Of a stretch of 64,000 bases of DNA, positions 1 to 10,555 are shown one piece after another. How positions within the stretch are numbered: position 1 is the first letter of the stretch; every line of letters starts with the position of its first letter. The notes beneath the pieces were generated by a model. That model saw only the letters and a program-made list of their open reading frames with translations. It had not been told where the DNA came from and did not search any database. This stretch comes from Nectonema munidae (lineage: Eukaryota; Nematomorpha; Nectonematoida; Nectonematidae). The DNA is taken from assembly GCA_030549495.1 (NCBI GenBank), contig JAUIRK010000799.1, positions 85,001 to 149,000 of the forward strand. Direction: 5' to 3'. The translations under genes were made by a program, and so were the position numbers.

Positions 1-2364
1 TATTTATTATATATTATTAATTATTAATAAATAATTAATATTAATTAAATATTATAATAATATTAATATATTATATAATAATAATATTATTATATTATTA
101 TTTAAATTAATATATTAATTAATATTAATAATAATATTATAATATTAAATAAAATATTAATTTATTAATAATATTAATATTAAAATAATAATATTATATT
201 TAAGATATTATATTATTTATTTTAAAATTATATAATAATATTATTAAAATTTATTATATTAAATAATATTAATAATATTATATATTTTATTATTATTATT
301 AATATAAATTTTTTATATTTATAATTTATTAATATTAATATTAATTAATTTTATTATTATTATTATTATAATATAAAAATAATATTAATATTAATATATT
401 ATTATAATTAATTATATATTAAATTTATATAAATTATATTAATATTTATTTTAAATATATTATATTATAATTATTAAAAATTATTATTAAAAATTTATTA
501 ATATAAATTATATTAATAATTATTAAAATTATATTTATTATAAATTAATAATAATATTTAAATAAAAATATATATTAATATTAATTTAATAATATATTTA
601 TTATATAATAATAATATTATTATTATAATTAATTAATATATTATTATAATTTATATATATAAATATTATTATTATTATATTTAATATTAATATAAAATTA
701 AATTAATATTAATAATATAAAATAATATTAATAATTAATATTATAATTAAAATTATTAAAATTATAATATTAATATATAATAATAATATATAAATAATAA
801 TATAATTTAAAATTATTAAAATAATATTAATATTATTATTATATTATATTTATAATAATAATAATATTAATATTAAATATTTTATTAATAATATTAATAA
901 TTAATTATTAAAAATATTATTAATATAATTATATTATTTATTAATATTTTAATATTATAATATTAATATTAAATATTAATATATTATTATTATTTTAATA
1001 TTATTTATATTTTAATTTATAATTATTAATAATAATTATATAATATTAATATTTTTAATATAATATTATATTATTTTATTAAAAATTATATTATTATTTT
1101 ATAATATTAATTATAATATAATATTATTATATATTATTATTATTTTAATATAATATTATATTATATAATAATTAATATTATATTAATATATAATAATAAT
1201 AATATATTAAAAAAATTAAATATATTTAAAATTATAAATATTAATAATATTATTATTATAATAAATATATTAAAATTAATATTATTTAATATATTAATAT
1301 TATTAATATTATTATTATTAATATATATTAAATATTAATAATATATTTAATATAAATATTATTTATAATATAAAATTAATAAAATTATATTATAATTATA
1401 TATTATATTATATTTATTATTATTTTATTATATATTATTTATTATTATTATTAATATTATTTTATTATTATTATATTATTATATATTTAAAAAATTAAAT
1501 TATAATATTATTATAATAATAATATTAATTTTATTTTATAATTATTAATAATTTATAATATTATTATTAATATTAATAATAATATTTTAATTATTAAAAT
1601 TATATAATTATATAATTTTAATAATATTAATTAAATTATTAATTATAATTTTAATAATATATATTATATATATTAATAAAATTATAAAATAATAATATTA
1701 ATTTAATAATATATATTATAATATTAATATTAATAATATTATATAAATATTAATTATTATTAATAATATAATTATATTATTAATATTAATAATTTAATAT
1801 ATTATTATTAATATTATTTTATATTATAAATATTATTTTTATAATATTTAATATTATTATTATTATATATTATTATATATTATTAAATATTATTATATTA
1901 TTATATAATTTATTATAATATTATTATATAATATTAATATTATATTAATATTATTAATATTAAATAATTATATTAATATTATATTATTAATATAATATAT
2001 TTAATATTAAATAATATTATATTAAATTAATATTAATATTATAATATTAATATTAAAAATATATATTATAATTATAATATTATTTTAATATTTAATATTA
2101 TATATTATTATAATTATATTATTAATAATATTAATATATATATATTTTATATATATTAATATATAATATATATTTTAATTATTAATATTAATAAATAATA
2201 TTATTAATAATATAATAATATTAATAATATAAATATTAATATTAATATTATATTAAATTATTTATTATATTATTAATAATATTAATATAATATTATTAAT
2301 AATAATAATAATATTAATATTATTAATAATTTAATAATAATAAAATATAATAAAATATATAATA

Positions 2365-2399
<35 letters not shown>

Positions 2400-2418
2400 T
2401 TAATAATAATAATATAAT
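1..2418. repeat. A/T-only low-complexity block
   Basis: About 2.4 kb made of A and T, with a single G seen near 204. It mixes TAA, TTA, TA and ATT steps, with runs rarely over six. Near its right end it becomes cleaner (TAA)n and then abuts the AC repeat. It has no coding content. It may be a degenerate expanded ATT/TAA microsatellite or AT satellite, or partly an assembly product; the left end is outside the window. Confidence 0.95.
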
Positions 2419-3134
<716 letters not shown>

Positions 3135-3151
3135 AGAAAAAACAATGAAGT

Positions 3152-3600
3152 TTAATTTTTACGCTTGATAGATAAACCATTATTGAGAAACGAATTTCTT
3201 AAAGAGTTTATATTCACATCTAAAAAAGGTACGCTAAGGGTTTTTTCCCAAAATATTGCATTAATATCATCTGCATACATCAGTATTTTAGCCCTTCGTA
3301 CGGCTTCTGTAAGATCCTTAATAAAGATGTTGAGCAAAAGTGGTGTTAGGATAGAACCCTGAGGTATTCACCTGATAGCACAACTTTTTTACTTGGAGCA
3401 CCATTTTTAATGAATGTGGACTGGTGTCTGTTTTTAATGAAAAATTGCAGAGTTTTGTCTGAGAAACAAATATCTTTTCAATATTTGTAGTAGGACGTTG
3501 TGTGAAATTGAGTTAAAAGTTTTACTTAAAGCAAGGAATAATGAACAAACATCTTTTTTATTTTCTAATAAATGAATAACCAAAGTAGTGAAATATTTAC
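3152..3600 (-). mobile_element. Decayed non-LTR retrotransposon (LINE) reverse transcriptase fragment
   Basis: Read on the minus strand, the segment contains in order SKTFNSISHN (RT block like SKAFDTVSHN), QGSILTPLL (like PQGSILGPLLF) and LMYADDINAIF, the YADD catalytic box of reverse transcriptases. The spacing fits the palm of jockey/CR1-type LINEs. The pieces lie in more than one frame with in-frame stops between them, so the copy is dead. The 3' side ends close to the AC repeat. The clade is not resolved. Confidence 0.85.
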
Positions 3601-4254
3601 GTAAAAGTTCTGTAAAGAAAATTCTTTATATCGGATTTGTGTACATGGTTAGAAAGTTAGCTTTGAGCGTGGATGAATGAAAGAACTGAGGGTGAAAAAT
3701 TTACAGCCATGAAAAAGCGATTTAAATAGTATTTCTTCTTTCCCATGTTCATTACAAAATAGTCTGTGTATCATTTGTATATATATACGAATGGCACAAA
3801 ATACGTCTCGTAAATCCTTTTGGTCCAAACCATTTTTTCCCAATAGTGCCAAGAAAAGCTGTTGTCTTGAACTACTGTATATATTGAGCTTCTTGGCCAG
3901 AGCTCTTTAATAAAACTCAAATTAGCAACCAATCTTAGCATCAAGGCACTATAAATTTTAAAGATGTAATTGGGAGTTTGGGGTAAGAGGGGAGTAAGTT
4001 GTTTCGTGCTAGCTAAAGAACGTCTCTCTTCTGAATCAAGTTTCGCTTTTGACTGGGTGTCAGAATATAATCAAATAATTTGCTGAAATTGATGTCAGAG
4101 ATTAATGGGTCTGATAGCCGTTTTTAAGGATACGCTTGGCAACATTTCTGGCTAAGTCTTTTTCAGCCATCAACAAAAACAGGTGGTTGGAGTATAAAGA
4201 TTAGTGCTGAATTATTTCCATTCTTCGTATCTTCTTCACATGGCTGATGTTGTT
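3601..4254. other. No recognised gene
   Basis: Contains a 67-residue minus-strand open frame (3649-3852) that resembles no family I can name, next to LINE and repeat debris. It may be part of an unidentified mobile element. Confidence 0.5.
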
Positions 4255-4503
4255 GGGAAATCTGGGCAAGATTTTGAATGAAATATTCTTAATCCCAATG
4301 TCTTGTCTTGTGAGCACTCGATCATCTGAATCTAGTGCAGCAAAAATGGGAGATGCACTCCTCCATTCATCTCGCCCTAAGCTAGGTATGAGGCTCGACG
4401 CTTTTGACTCTTCTTAACGCATTAACGCTGGAATGCCATTATCAGACTCATCAAGACTTTTGTAACAAACAACACGTTTTTGTTCGATCTTGAGTCAGGC
4501 AAG
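4255..4503 (+). repeat. Dispersed repeat family R1, copy 1
   Basis: Matches 15365-15606 in the same orientation. Shared stretches include GCAAAAATGGGAGA, TTCATCTCGC and CTCATCAAGACTTT. Minus-strand translation gives short acidic fragments (SLDESDN) and stops. The family is not identified. Confidence 0.75.
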
Positions 4504-4654
4504 GTTGAATTATCAGATTGGAGGGAAAGGACTTGTGAAATATTAAAATTAAAATTGATAAAATTGTGCTAGAATTTGCTAAAAAAACAGCCATGAAAAA
4601 TTGTATGAAAATTTTAATTTATATTAAATAAATTTTAAAGCTTATTAAAATAAT

Positions 4655-4825
4655 CGATCACTTTGAGGAACAGCGTGACACCTGTGTACAAAGAAATGCA
4701 AATCGGTTGTTTTAAATATATAAATTTCATTGAAGAAAAAAGCTATATGATTAATCTTAAATATTCTGGTTTTGAAAGGATTAAGTGAACAAAAAACCCA
4801 ACTCATAAAAAACAAATTATTTTAA
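4655..4825 (+). repeat. Dispersed repeat family R2, copy 1
   Basis: Matches the reverse complement of 16215-16345. Shared blocks are CACTTTGAGG, GACACCTG, AAATGCAAAT, AAAGGATTAA and CCAACTCAT. The family is unidentified. Confidence 0.65.
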
Positions 4826-4860
4826 AAAATATACTTATATATAATCGTTTTATAACAAAT

Positions 4861-5190
4861 AAAATTAAAATAATAATTGATAAATTTATTGAACATTTGA
4901 AAAAAAGTAAAAAAAAATTTAATTTGAATAATTTACATATCAATCACTATATATTTGCAAGATATATTTTCATATATACAGAGTTTTTCGATCTCGTTTT
5001 TGCAATCAATTGAGTCGTTGTTGGAATCAATTACGTCAATTTTCATTCAATTACGTTGTTATTGCTTTCAATTTCGTTTTTGACAAGATATATATGAAAA
5101 TATATAGTGATTGATATGAAAATTATTCAAAAAAAATTTTTTTGATTTTTTTTCAAATGTTCAATATTTTATCAATTGTTATTTTAATTT
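4861..5190. mobile_element. Fold-back (palindromic) element
   Basis: The left arm (about 4861-4978) is inversely complementary to the right arm (about 5088-5190), including ATCAATCACTATATAT and AATTGATAAA with GAACATTTGA. The roughly 105-bp loop carries a degenerate tandem motif around CAATTACGT. There are no ORFs. Long AT-rich arms with a small loop suggest a MITE or fold-back transposon; no target duplication was resolved. Confidence 0.75.
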
Positions 5191-5539
5191 CATTTGTGAT
5201 TATTATGTTACATTTTATGTCAAAAACAAATTTCACAACAAAACTCTTACATTTTGACTATAATTTTCATTTTTTCTCAATAATTTTTTTTTAAATTTAC
5301 AAAAAAGATGATGAAGTTTATTAGAGAAAATAGGGTTTTCTTTTGTTTTTAAACAATGAATGAATCAATAATTTACTTTAAAAATGAATAATTTACATTA
5401 CTTTTTGAATATATTCTACTTTTTATAATTTTTTAAAAAGGCAATACACACAAAAAAAATTAAAATTGAATATATAATACAAAATAATAATTTTTGTCAA
5501 AGTTTAATTAAATTTGTTCAAATTTGAGATAAGACATAA

Positions 5540-5606
5540 GGGTCACTCATGACCCAATTGAAAAATAAACATTACAAAAAGTCACAATGGGTCAATTATG
5601 GCCCGT
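5540..5606. repeat. Two inverted-repeat hairpins with GGGTCA half-sites
   Basis: GGGTCACTCATGACCC at 5540-5555 is a perfect inverted repeat with a 4-nt spacer. A second, imperfect one follows at about 5588 (GGGTCAATTATGGCCC). They may be the ends of a small MITE or nuclear-receptor-like half-sites upstream of the receptor gene. Confidence 0.5.
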
Positions 5607-6162
5607 GATATTTTTTCAGATGTTGTAAAACAAATTTAATTTTTTTTGTTATATACTCTTATTTAATTTATAAAAGTAATAAATGTATAGACAGTTTTCA
5701 TTTTACGATATTTTACTTTTCTAAACTCAAAGGGTTAAAATGGGAAAATTTTTAAGTGGCAAAAATTGTTTAATTTTAAAGTTAAGCGTGTCTAATTTTG
5801 ATGTAAATGTCAAAATAATGAAAATTTTGTATTTGACGGGACAAATAATTCATCTTTTTAAATCTTATTTTTGAGTTAAGAATTAGATCCGGCATCATTA
5901 TTTGAATAATTCTCTTTTGACTGCAGTACTGTCATTTCCTCAATCATTCATAGCGAACAAATATTGTTCTATTGTTTGTATCTTTGAAAGTGTTGTCTAG
6001 CTCTTCTCTTGCTTCAAAAAAGAAAGGATATTGATTTAGCCTCCTCTTTCCTTTTCAAATAAAGATGTACTGTTTGTTATTTGACTGAATAAGATCGTGA
6101 GTGGGTGTAGTTGTAGTGCAAAGTCTTCTTCGCTTGACGAACAAAGAGAGTCAGCAAATGAA

Positions 6163-7164
6163 ATGTGCATGAAGCATGAGTTGAGTGAGCACGCACGACC
6201 GGAAGTGATTACGAACAAAAATGTTAATACCGTCTTAAATTTTCTTCATTTCGCAAAGAAAAGTCCTCACTCCAAATTTTACTTTCGCGAAATGAATTGG
6301 ATTTACGTGCTGCGAAATTGCTTGGTAGTGGTGAACATCGTTCTGAACTTTCTTCTAACGCTGATGCCGGTCCACTTTAAGGTCCTGCGAAATGCTTTTT
6401 GTTTCCTGCTTTCTGAGTACCTGGCTTTGAACGTGATTTCTGTGAGCACTTCTCTCATCTGCTTTTACATCAGCCCTCCGTTGAAGCATGCGAGTAGCGC
6501 CTTGTGCATCGGCTGCTACGTCACGCACCACATCGTGACAACCATCAAACTGTACGTCATTCAAGCCATCTCCATCAGCAACTTCGTGGTCAACTGCAAG
6601 CCCCATCTACACTCCAGGTTGTACACGTGGAAAACGATCTTTATTCACGCCGCACTGAATATCTCGATCAATATGCTTCTCTGGTTTCTGCCATTTTTGG
6701 TTACACACTCTCTAACCACTTCTTACAATGACGGCGTTTGCATGAATCCTTACAGGAGTAGGAATCTCGCCTTGTATCGAGCTGTTGTGATTTATTTGTT
6801 CCCCATTTCAGTATTTTTCGTGGTTAATCTCATCTCTATTTATAAACTCTTGCATGTGCAAAGAAAGGATTCCACAGGTACCACTCCTCTCCACAGGTAC
6901 AGAGTAAGGCGAAAGATTTACATAGAAATATGCCTACTTATTTGCGTATCATTTTCTTTTTTTCCATATGTGATTATTTATATGGGTGTTTTTTTCAAAG
7001 TTCCCACTTTGGAAACTGTCAGTGTCCTTGTTACACTTTTCGAAAACGCAGCCTTTTTATTCACCACCACATTTCTCTTCTTTTCTTATGGAAAATACGC
7101 AGAGTGCTTCTTCAAGGCAAAGATTAACATTTTATCCAAAGTTACAACTTCCACCATAAATTGA
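6163..7164 (+). CDS. Seven-transmembrane receptor, divergent class A GPCR-like, intronless
   Basis: A single open frame of 333 residues from the first in-frame ATG (6163) to TGA; the frame stays open upstream to about 6097 without another ATG. Seven hydrophobic helices are visible at about residues 47-69, 79-102, 114-143, 157-181, 205-228, 251-277 and 284-309. Cysteine 115 or 118 at the top of helix 3 and Cys193 in the second outer loop could form the conserved disulfide. After helix 3 the string AISISNFVVNCKP aligns with the family's AISIDRYLAICKP, so the DRY motif is replaced by SNF. Helix 6 keeps a proline (F-F-P) and helix 7 lacks NPxxY. The inner loop before helix 6 is basic (YRVRRK). 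It probably sits in the plasma membrane; the ligand is unknown. It has no close neighbour. The GPCR assignment rests on topology and these alignments only; the lost DRY and NPxxY could mean a chemoreceptor-like or decoy receptor. Confidence 0.65.
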   Translation: MCMKHELSEHARPEVITNKNVNTVLNFLHFAKKSPHSKFYFREMNWIYVLRNCLVVVNIVLNFLLTLMPVHFKVLRNAFCFLLSEYLALNVISVSTSLICFYISPPLKHASSALCIGCYVTHHIVTTIKLYVIQAISISNFVVNCKPHLHSRLYTWKTIFIHAALNISINMLLWFLPFLVTHSLTTSYNDGVCMNPYRSRNLALYRAVVIYLFPISVFFVVNLISIYKLLHVQRKDSTGTTPLHRYRVRRKIYIEICLLICVSFSFFPYVIIYMGVFFKVPTLETVSVLVTLFENAAFLFTTTFLFFSYGKYAECFFKAKINILSKVTTSTIN

Positions 7165-7514
7165 CATAATCAATGGTCAAACGATATTTAAAATAATTTA
7201 ATATTTCTATTAAAAACACTTTGTATTTCTCCCTGTTTTAAGCCATTTTATAAAATTTATATACTATATTAGCTTTTTCTTTTTCTTGGAAACGTGAAAT
7301 TTCCCAACAAAACACTTAAAACCTAAGTTTTTACATCTTACCAAAAGTTATCATTAGGATAAATTATCCAATACCCTTTTTAAATATATAATTAAATATA
7401 ATTTATGAATATGTAAACATTCAAAAAGAAAATAATCAAATTTAATGGAAAATTGAAAAAAAATCATGTTTATCATAAAAATGCAAAAAAAAACAAATTT
7501 TAAGAAAAAAAATT
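7165..7514. other. AT-rich intergenic DNA, nothing recognised
   Basis: Downstream of the receptor-like gene. No canonical AATAAA polyadenylation signal stands out close to the stop codon. Confidence 0.6.
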
Positions 7515-7529
7515 ATAGATGGCGTTAAT
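7515..7529 (+). repeat. Left inverted repeat of piggyBac-like remnant
   Basis: ATAGATGGCGTTAAT, an exact inverse complement of 9081-9095. Confidence 0.75.
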
Positions 7530-9080
7530 AAAATAAATGATAGAAAGCAATTAGAGAATGATATTTTGCTGTGATTATAACAAACAAATTTATTACACTT
7601 TTCACACTTTTTGTAAAATTTATTTCGTTTCAAAGTAAAAATTCAACACAGTGATCTCTTTGAAGTATAAATTTTAGTTTGACTTTCCTGAGAAAACTCA
7701 TAGAATGACAATAAACTTTTCATATCAGAGGTGTCTCAGATGTCATCAATCTTATTCTAATAGATTCTTGAGACAAATTATGAGGTAATTTTTTTATAAA
7801 AAGTTCTTCACTTTGTTTCGCTGATAAATTAATAGCAGGCGCATTTTTTAAATTACCCATGCATTCAGAGCACTAAACCGCAAGTGTATGCCTTATATGA
7901 TCTATAAGATTTCAAAATCTCATTATTAAAATCCCTTGAATTCATTGTACGAATTTCAGGTTTAGAGTCAATATTACGAGTGCTTGCACTTCTGTGTCTA
8001 GAAGATAATACATATATATACTAATTTTCACATTTTTGTTTTCATGCGCTCTTTGAATGTAAGCAGTCAACGAAGTAAAATTTGTATATATTCTTCTGCT
8101 TTCACATTCCCATAGTTTTAGTTCTTTTTGGTAATGTGGTCTAAATAAATGAAGAACAAATCTTCAATTATTGCTATCACAGTTCTACATAATGATCATT
8201 TTTTATTGTGGCACAAGACAGCAGTTCATGACGTGTAAAACACGATGTGTATATAAACGACACCCCAACGGAATGCTCCTGGCATTAATTGGTCCTTTCA
8301 ATATATTCAAGTTTGAAAAATAGGTTAATTCCTCCAGCAAAACAAATTTCAGATTTCTAACAGTATAAAAACTTGAGTCGTTCAAATTCAAAAAAAATTG
8401 ATCAATAATGCCAAGGCTTTTTAGGATGAGGCATTTTAATGCGACAATTGCCCATGAGAGTAACCAATTGTTCATCTATCTTAATGGTTGAGTGTGGTGT
8501 CCAATACAAAGAAAAGATTTCATAAAAGTGTACATATAATTTCCTTGTGACTTATTTTGTCAGTAGGATTTGATCTCCGTTGTGACCGATATAAATTTAC
8601 GCACCAAAATATGACAACAGATGGTAAATACTTAAATGTAAGTTGTTTAAATATTTAGGATTATGCGATCTAAAAGAAAATAGATATTAAAAATAACTTA
8701 CTTAAAATTGTTATCTATGAAAAATAAGAAAAATAATATTGGCATCAAAAAATAACTTTGAAATTGATGAAAGCTCTTTAATATTTTTGACCGCTCCATT
8801 AGGCCCTGAAGGCCTTGAAAGGATATTTATTATGTTTAAGCTTTTTCTTGTACCATTTTCACTACTTTTTACTTCCCAAGAGTACTCTGTCAAAACAGGA
8901 GCTATCAAAACTTCATCAAATATATTTAACTCATCAGTAAGGAAGGCGAAGACAAAGAAGTAATTTTATTGAAACCAGTGCAATGCGACCTTTTTGAAAA
9001 AGTAATGTTTTCTATAACTATACCAAGTGATTTTTTTCAGCCTTCATTTTTGATAGTTTTTTATTTATTATTTGGATATA

Positions 9081-9095
9081 ATTAACGCCATCTAT
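9081..9095 (-). repeat. Right inverted repeat of piggyBac-like remnant
   Basis: ATTAACGCCATCTAT, an exact inverse complement of 7515-7529. Confidence 0.75.
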
Positions 9096-9819
9096 GAAAA
9101 AATAATAAATTTATAAATTTATTAAAATCCTTAAATTGTAAAATTTCTCCTTTTTGACAAATATATACTGTTCTCAATTCAATATCCTAAAAAAATTTTA
9201 GAGATAAGGAAAAGATTTTTAGTAATGGCAGTAAAATTCAAATCACCCCTTCTTTGATTAGCAAATAAACTATTATGTTACAACAATATTTTTATTGCTG
9301 TTTTTTTGTTTTTGTTTTTTTTTATTATTTTTATTACAGTAAAAAAATTAAAAAAAAAAGGAAATTGATATGGAATAAATTAAAAAATTTTATCCGAAAA
9401 AGGGAAAAAATGAGTGGAGTTTTAATGAATGAATTATCCTCACATAGCTATCTGGCGCTCCAAGGTAAAATTTACAATGACACGCAGGGCAAAAGTTTTA
9501 AACGACATCTCCTCTCCCAAGCCTCGCTTTTAAATAATATTAAATTATTTATCATTAAAGAAAAACAATCAAAATGAATGACAGGTTTCACATGTGTTGT
9601 ACTTTATTGATGACACCCTAAAATTCATTTCCATTAGAATTGATAGCAAATTTTTAAATTGTTTGCCCATTTGTTGCGATCGAGGTGTATTCTATATGTA
9701 TATATACTTTTATATTTAACGCTCCAAGAGATGGCCCTGGGAAGAAGACTTTCCGATAGCAAATACTTTAAATTGTCACTTCGTATCTTTGTTGGTCATC
9801 TATCAACAGTGATGGTCAA

Positions 9820-10081
9820 CAGGGCCGGCCCTAGTGTTTACGGGGCCCTATGTAAAATGGATTGCGCGGGGCTCAGAGTGGGTAGGAAAAAAAGATTAAA
9901 AGTGAGAAATAAGATTTTGAAAAAATGAAAAGGGAATGGTTTTATTACTTTTTCATTAAAACAAAATGACGATCAAAGTAACTTTACTTTGCGAACCTTG
10001 CATTTAGCGAAGTCATACAATATATCATCAAAATGAAAAATGAGAAGCGCGGGGCCCACTGCGACCGCATAGGTTGACCGC
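9820..10081 (+). mobile_element. hAT-type MITE
   Basis: Begins CAGGGCCGGCCCTAG, a typical hAT terminus, and carries GC-rich subterminal pieces (GGGGCCC at both ends) in otherwise AT-rich DNA. It is flanked by the 8-bp repeat ATGGTCAA at 9812-9819 and 10082-10089, the length hAT elements duplicate. The right terminal repeat looks altered. Confidence 0.75.
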
Positions 10082-10464
10082 ATGGTCAACGTTACGGTTT
10101 GAAAAGGAGTTCCATATTTTAAATTCACTTTTTTTGTACAGTAAAACGGCATCGGAATAAAAAAATCAATATTTAAAGTTTGTATTAAAGTTTCGACAAA
10201 AAAATTCTAAAAGTATAATAGGACAATCTAACAAGATGAATAAGATTTGTTTGATGTTTTTACCAATATTCTTTACTAAGATCATTCCATATCAATTTTT
10301 GCTATAACCATTATCAATAAGTTATTGTTCTCTTGTATATATAAAATAAATTAATTTTAATCTTTTGTATAAATTAATTTAATATCTCTGACATACATAT
10401 ATAATATATGATATATCTATGTTTTAATAAAGTGGTGTTGAGTAAATGAAACTTAAGAAGGGGT

Positions 10465-10555
10465 TATTAAAATTCATAACTTCCGTATCAAGTCTACTTT
10501 CTCATAGTTCGACTCAAGCGGCGCAATTGTGCCTTCTCGATGAAAACATCCCATG
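10465..10555 (+). mobile_element. SINE family B, truncated copy
   Basis: Shares TCATAGTTCG, CAATTGTGCCTTCT and GATGAAAACA with the copy at 25394-25560, and ends in an A-rich tail. The tRNA-like head is missing. Confidence 0.7.

Larger units (their letters stand above)
7515..9095 (-). mobile_element. Decayed piggyBac-like DNA transposon
   Basis: Minus-strand reading shows three landmarks of piggyBac transposases in the right order. At 8711-8908 is RPSGPNGAVKNIKE followed by SKLFFDANIIFLI, like the GPTGRA...FxLFF N-terminal region. At about 8402-8488 is TIKIDEQLVTLMGNCRIK then HPKKPWHY, the DEQL/GRC segment holding a catalytic Asp. At about 7568-7633 is KKCEKCNKFVCYNHSK, the C-terminal cysteine-rich domain. 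The pieces are in different frames with stops, so the element is inactive. A 15-bp inverted repeat, ATAGATGGCGTTAAT, lies at 7515-7529 and in reverse at 9081-9095. It contains TTAA, the family's target site. Whether it is the terminal repeat or a palindromic target is unclear. Confidence 0.8.

Noticed and set aside
6355-6606. Minus-strand 83-residue frame inside the receptor-like gene
   Set aside because: Antisense shadow of the seven-helix frame.
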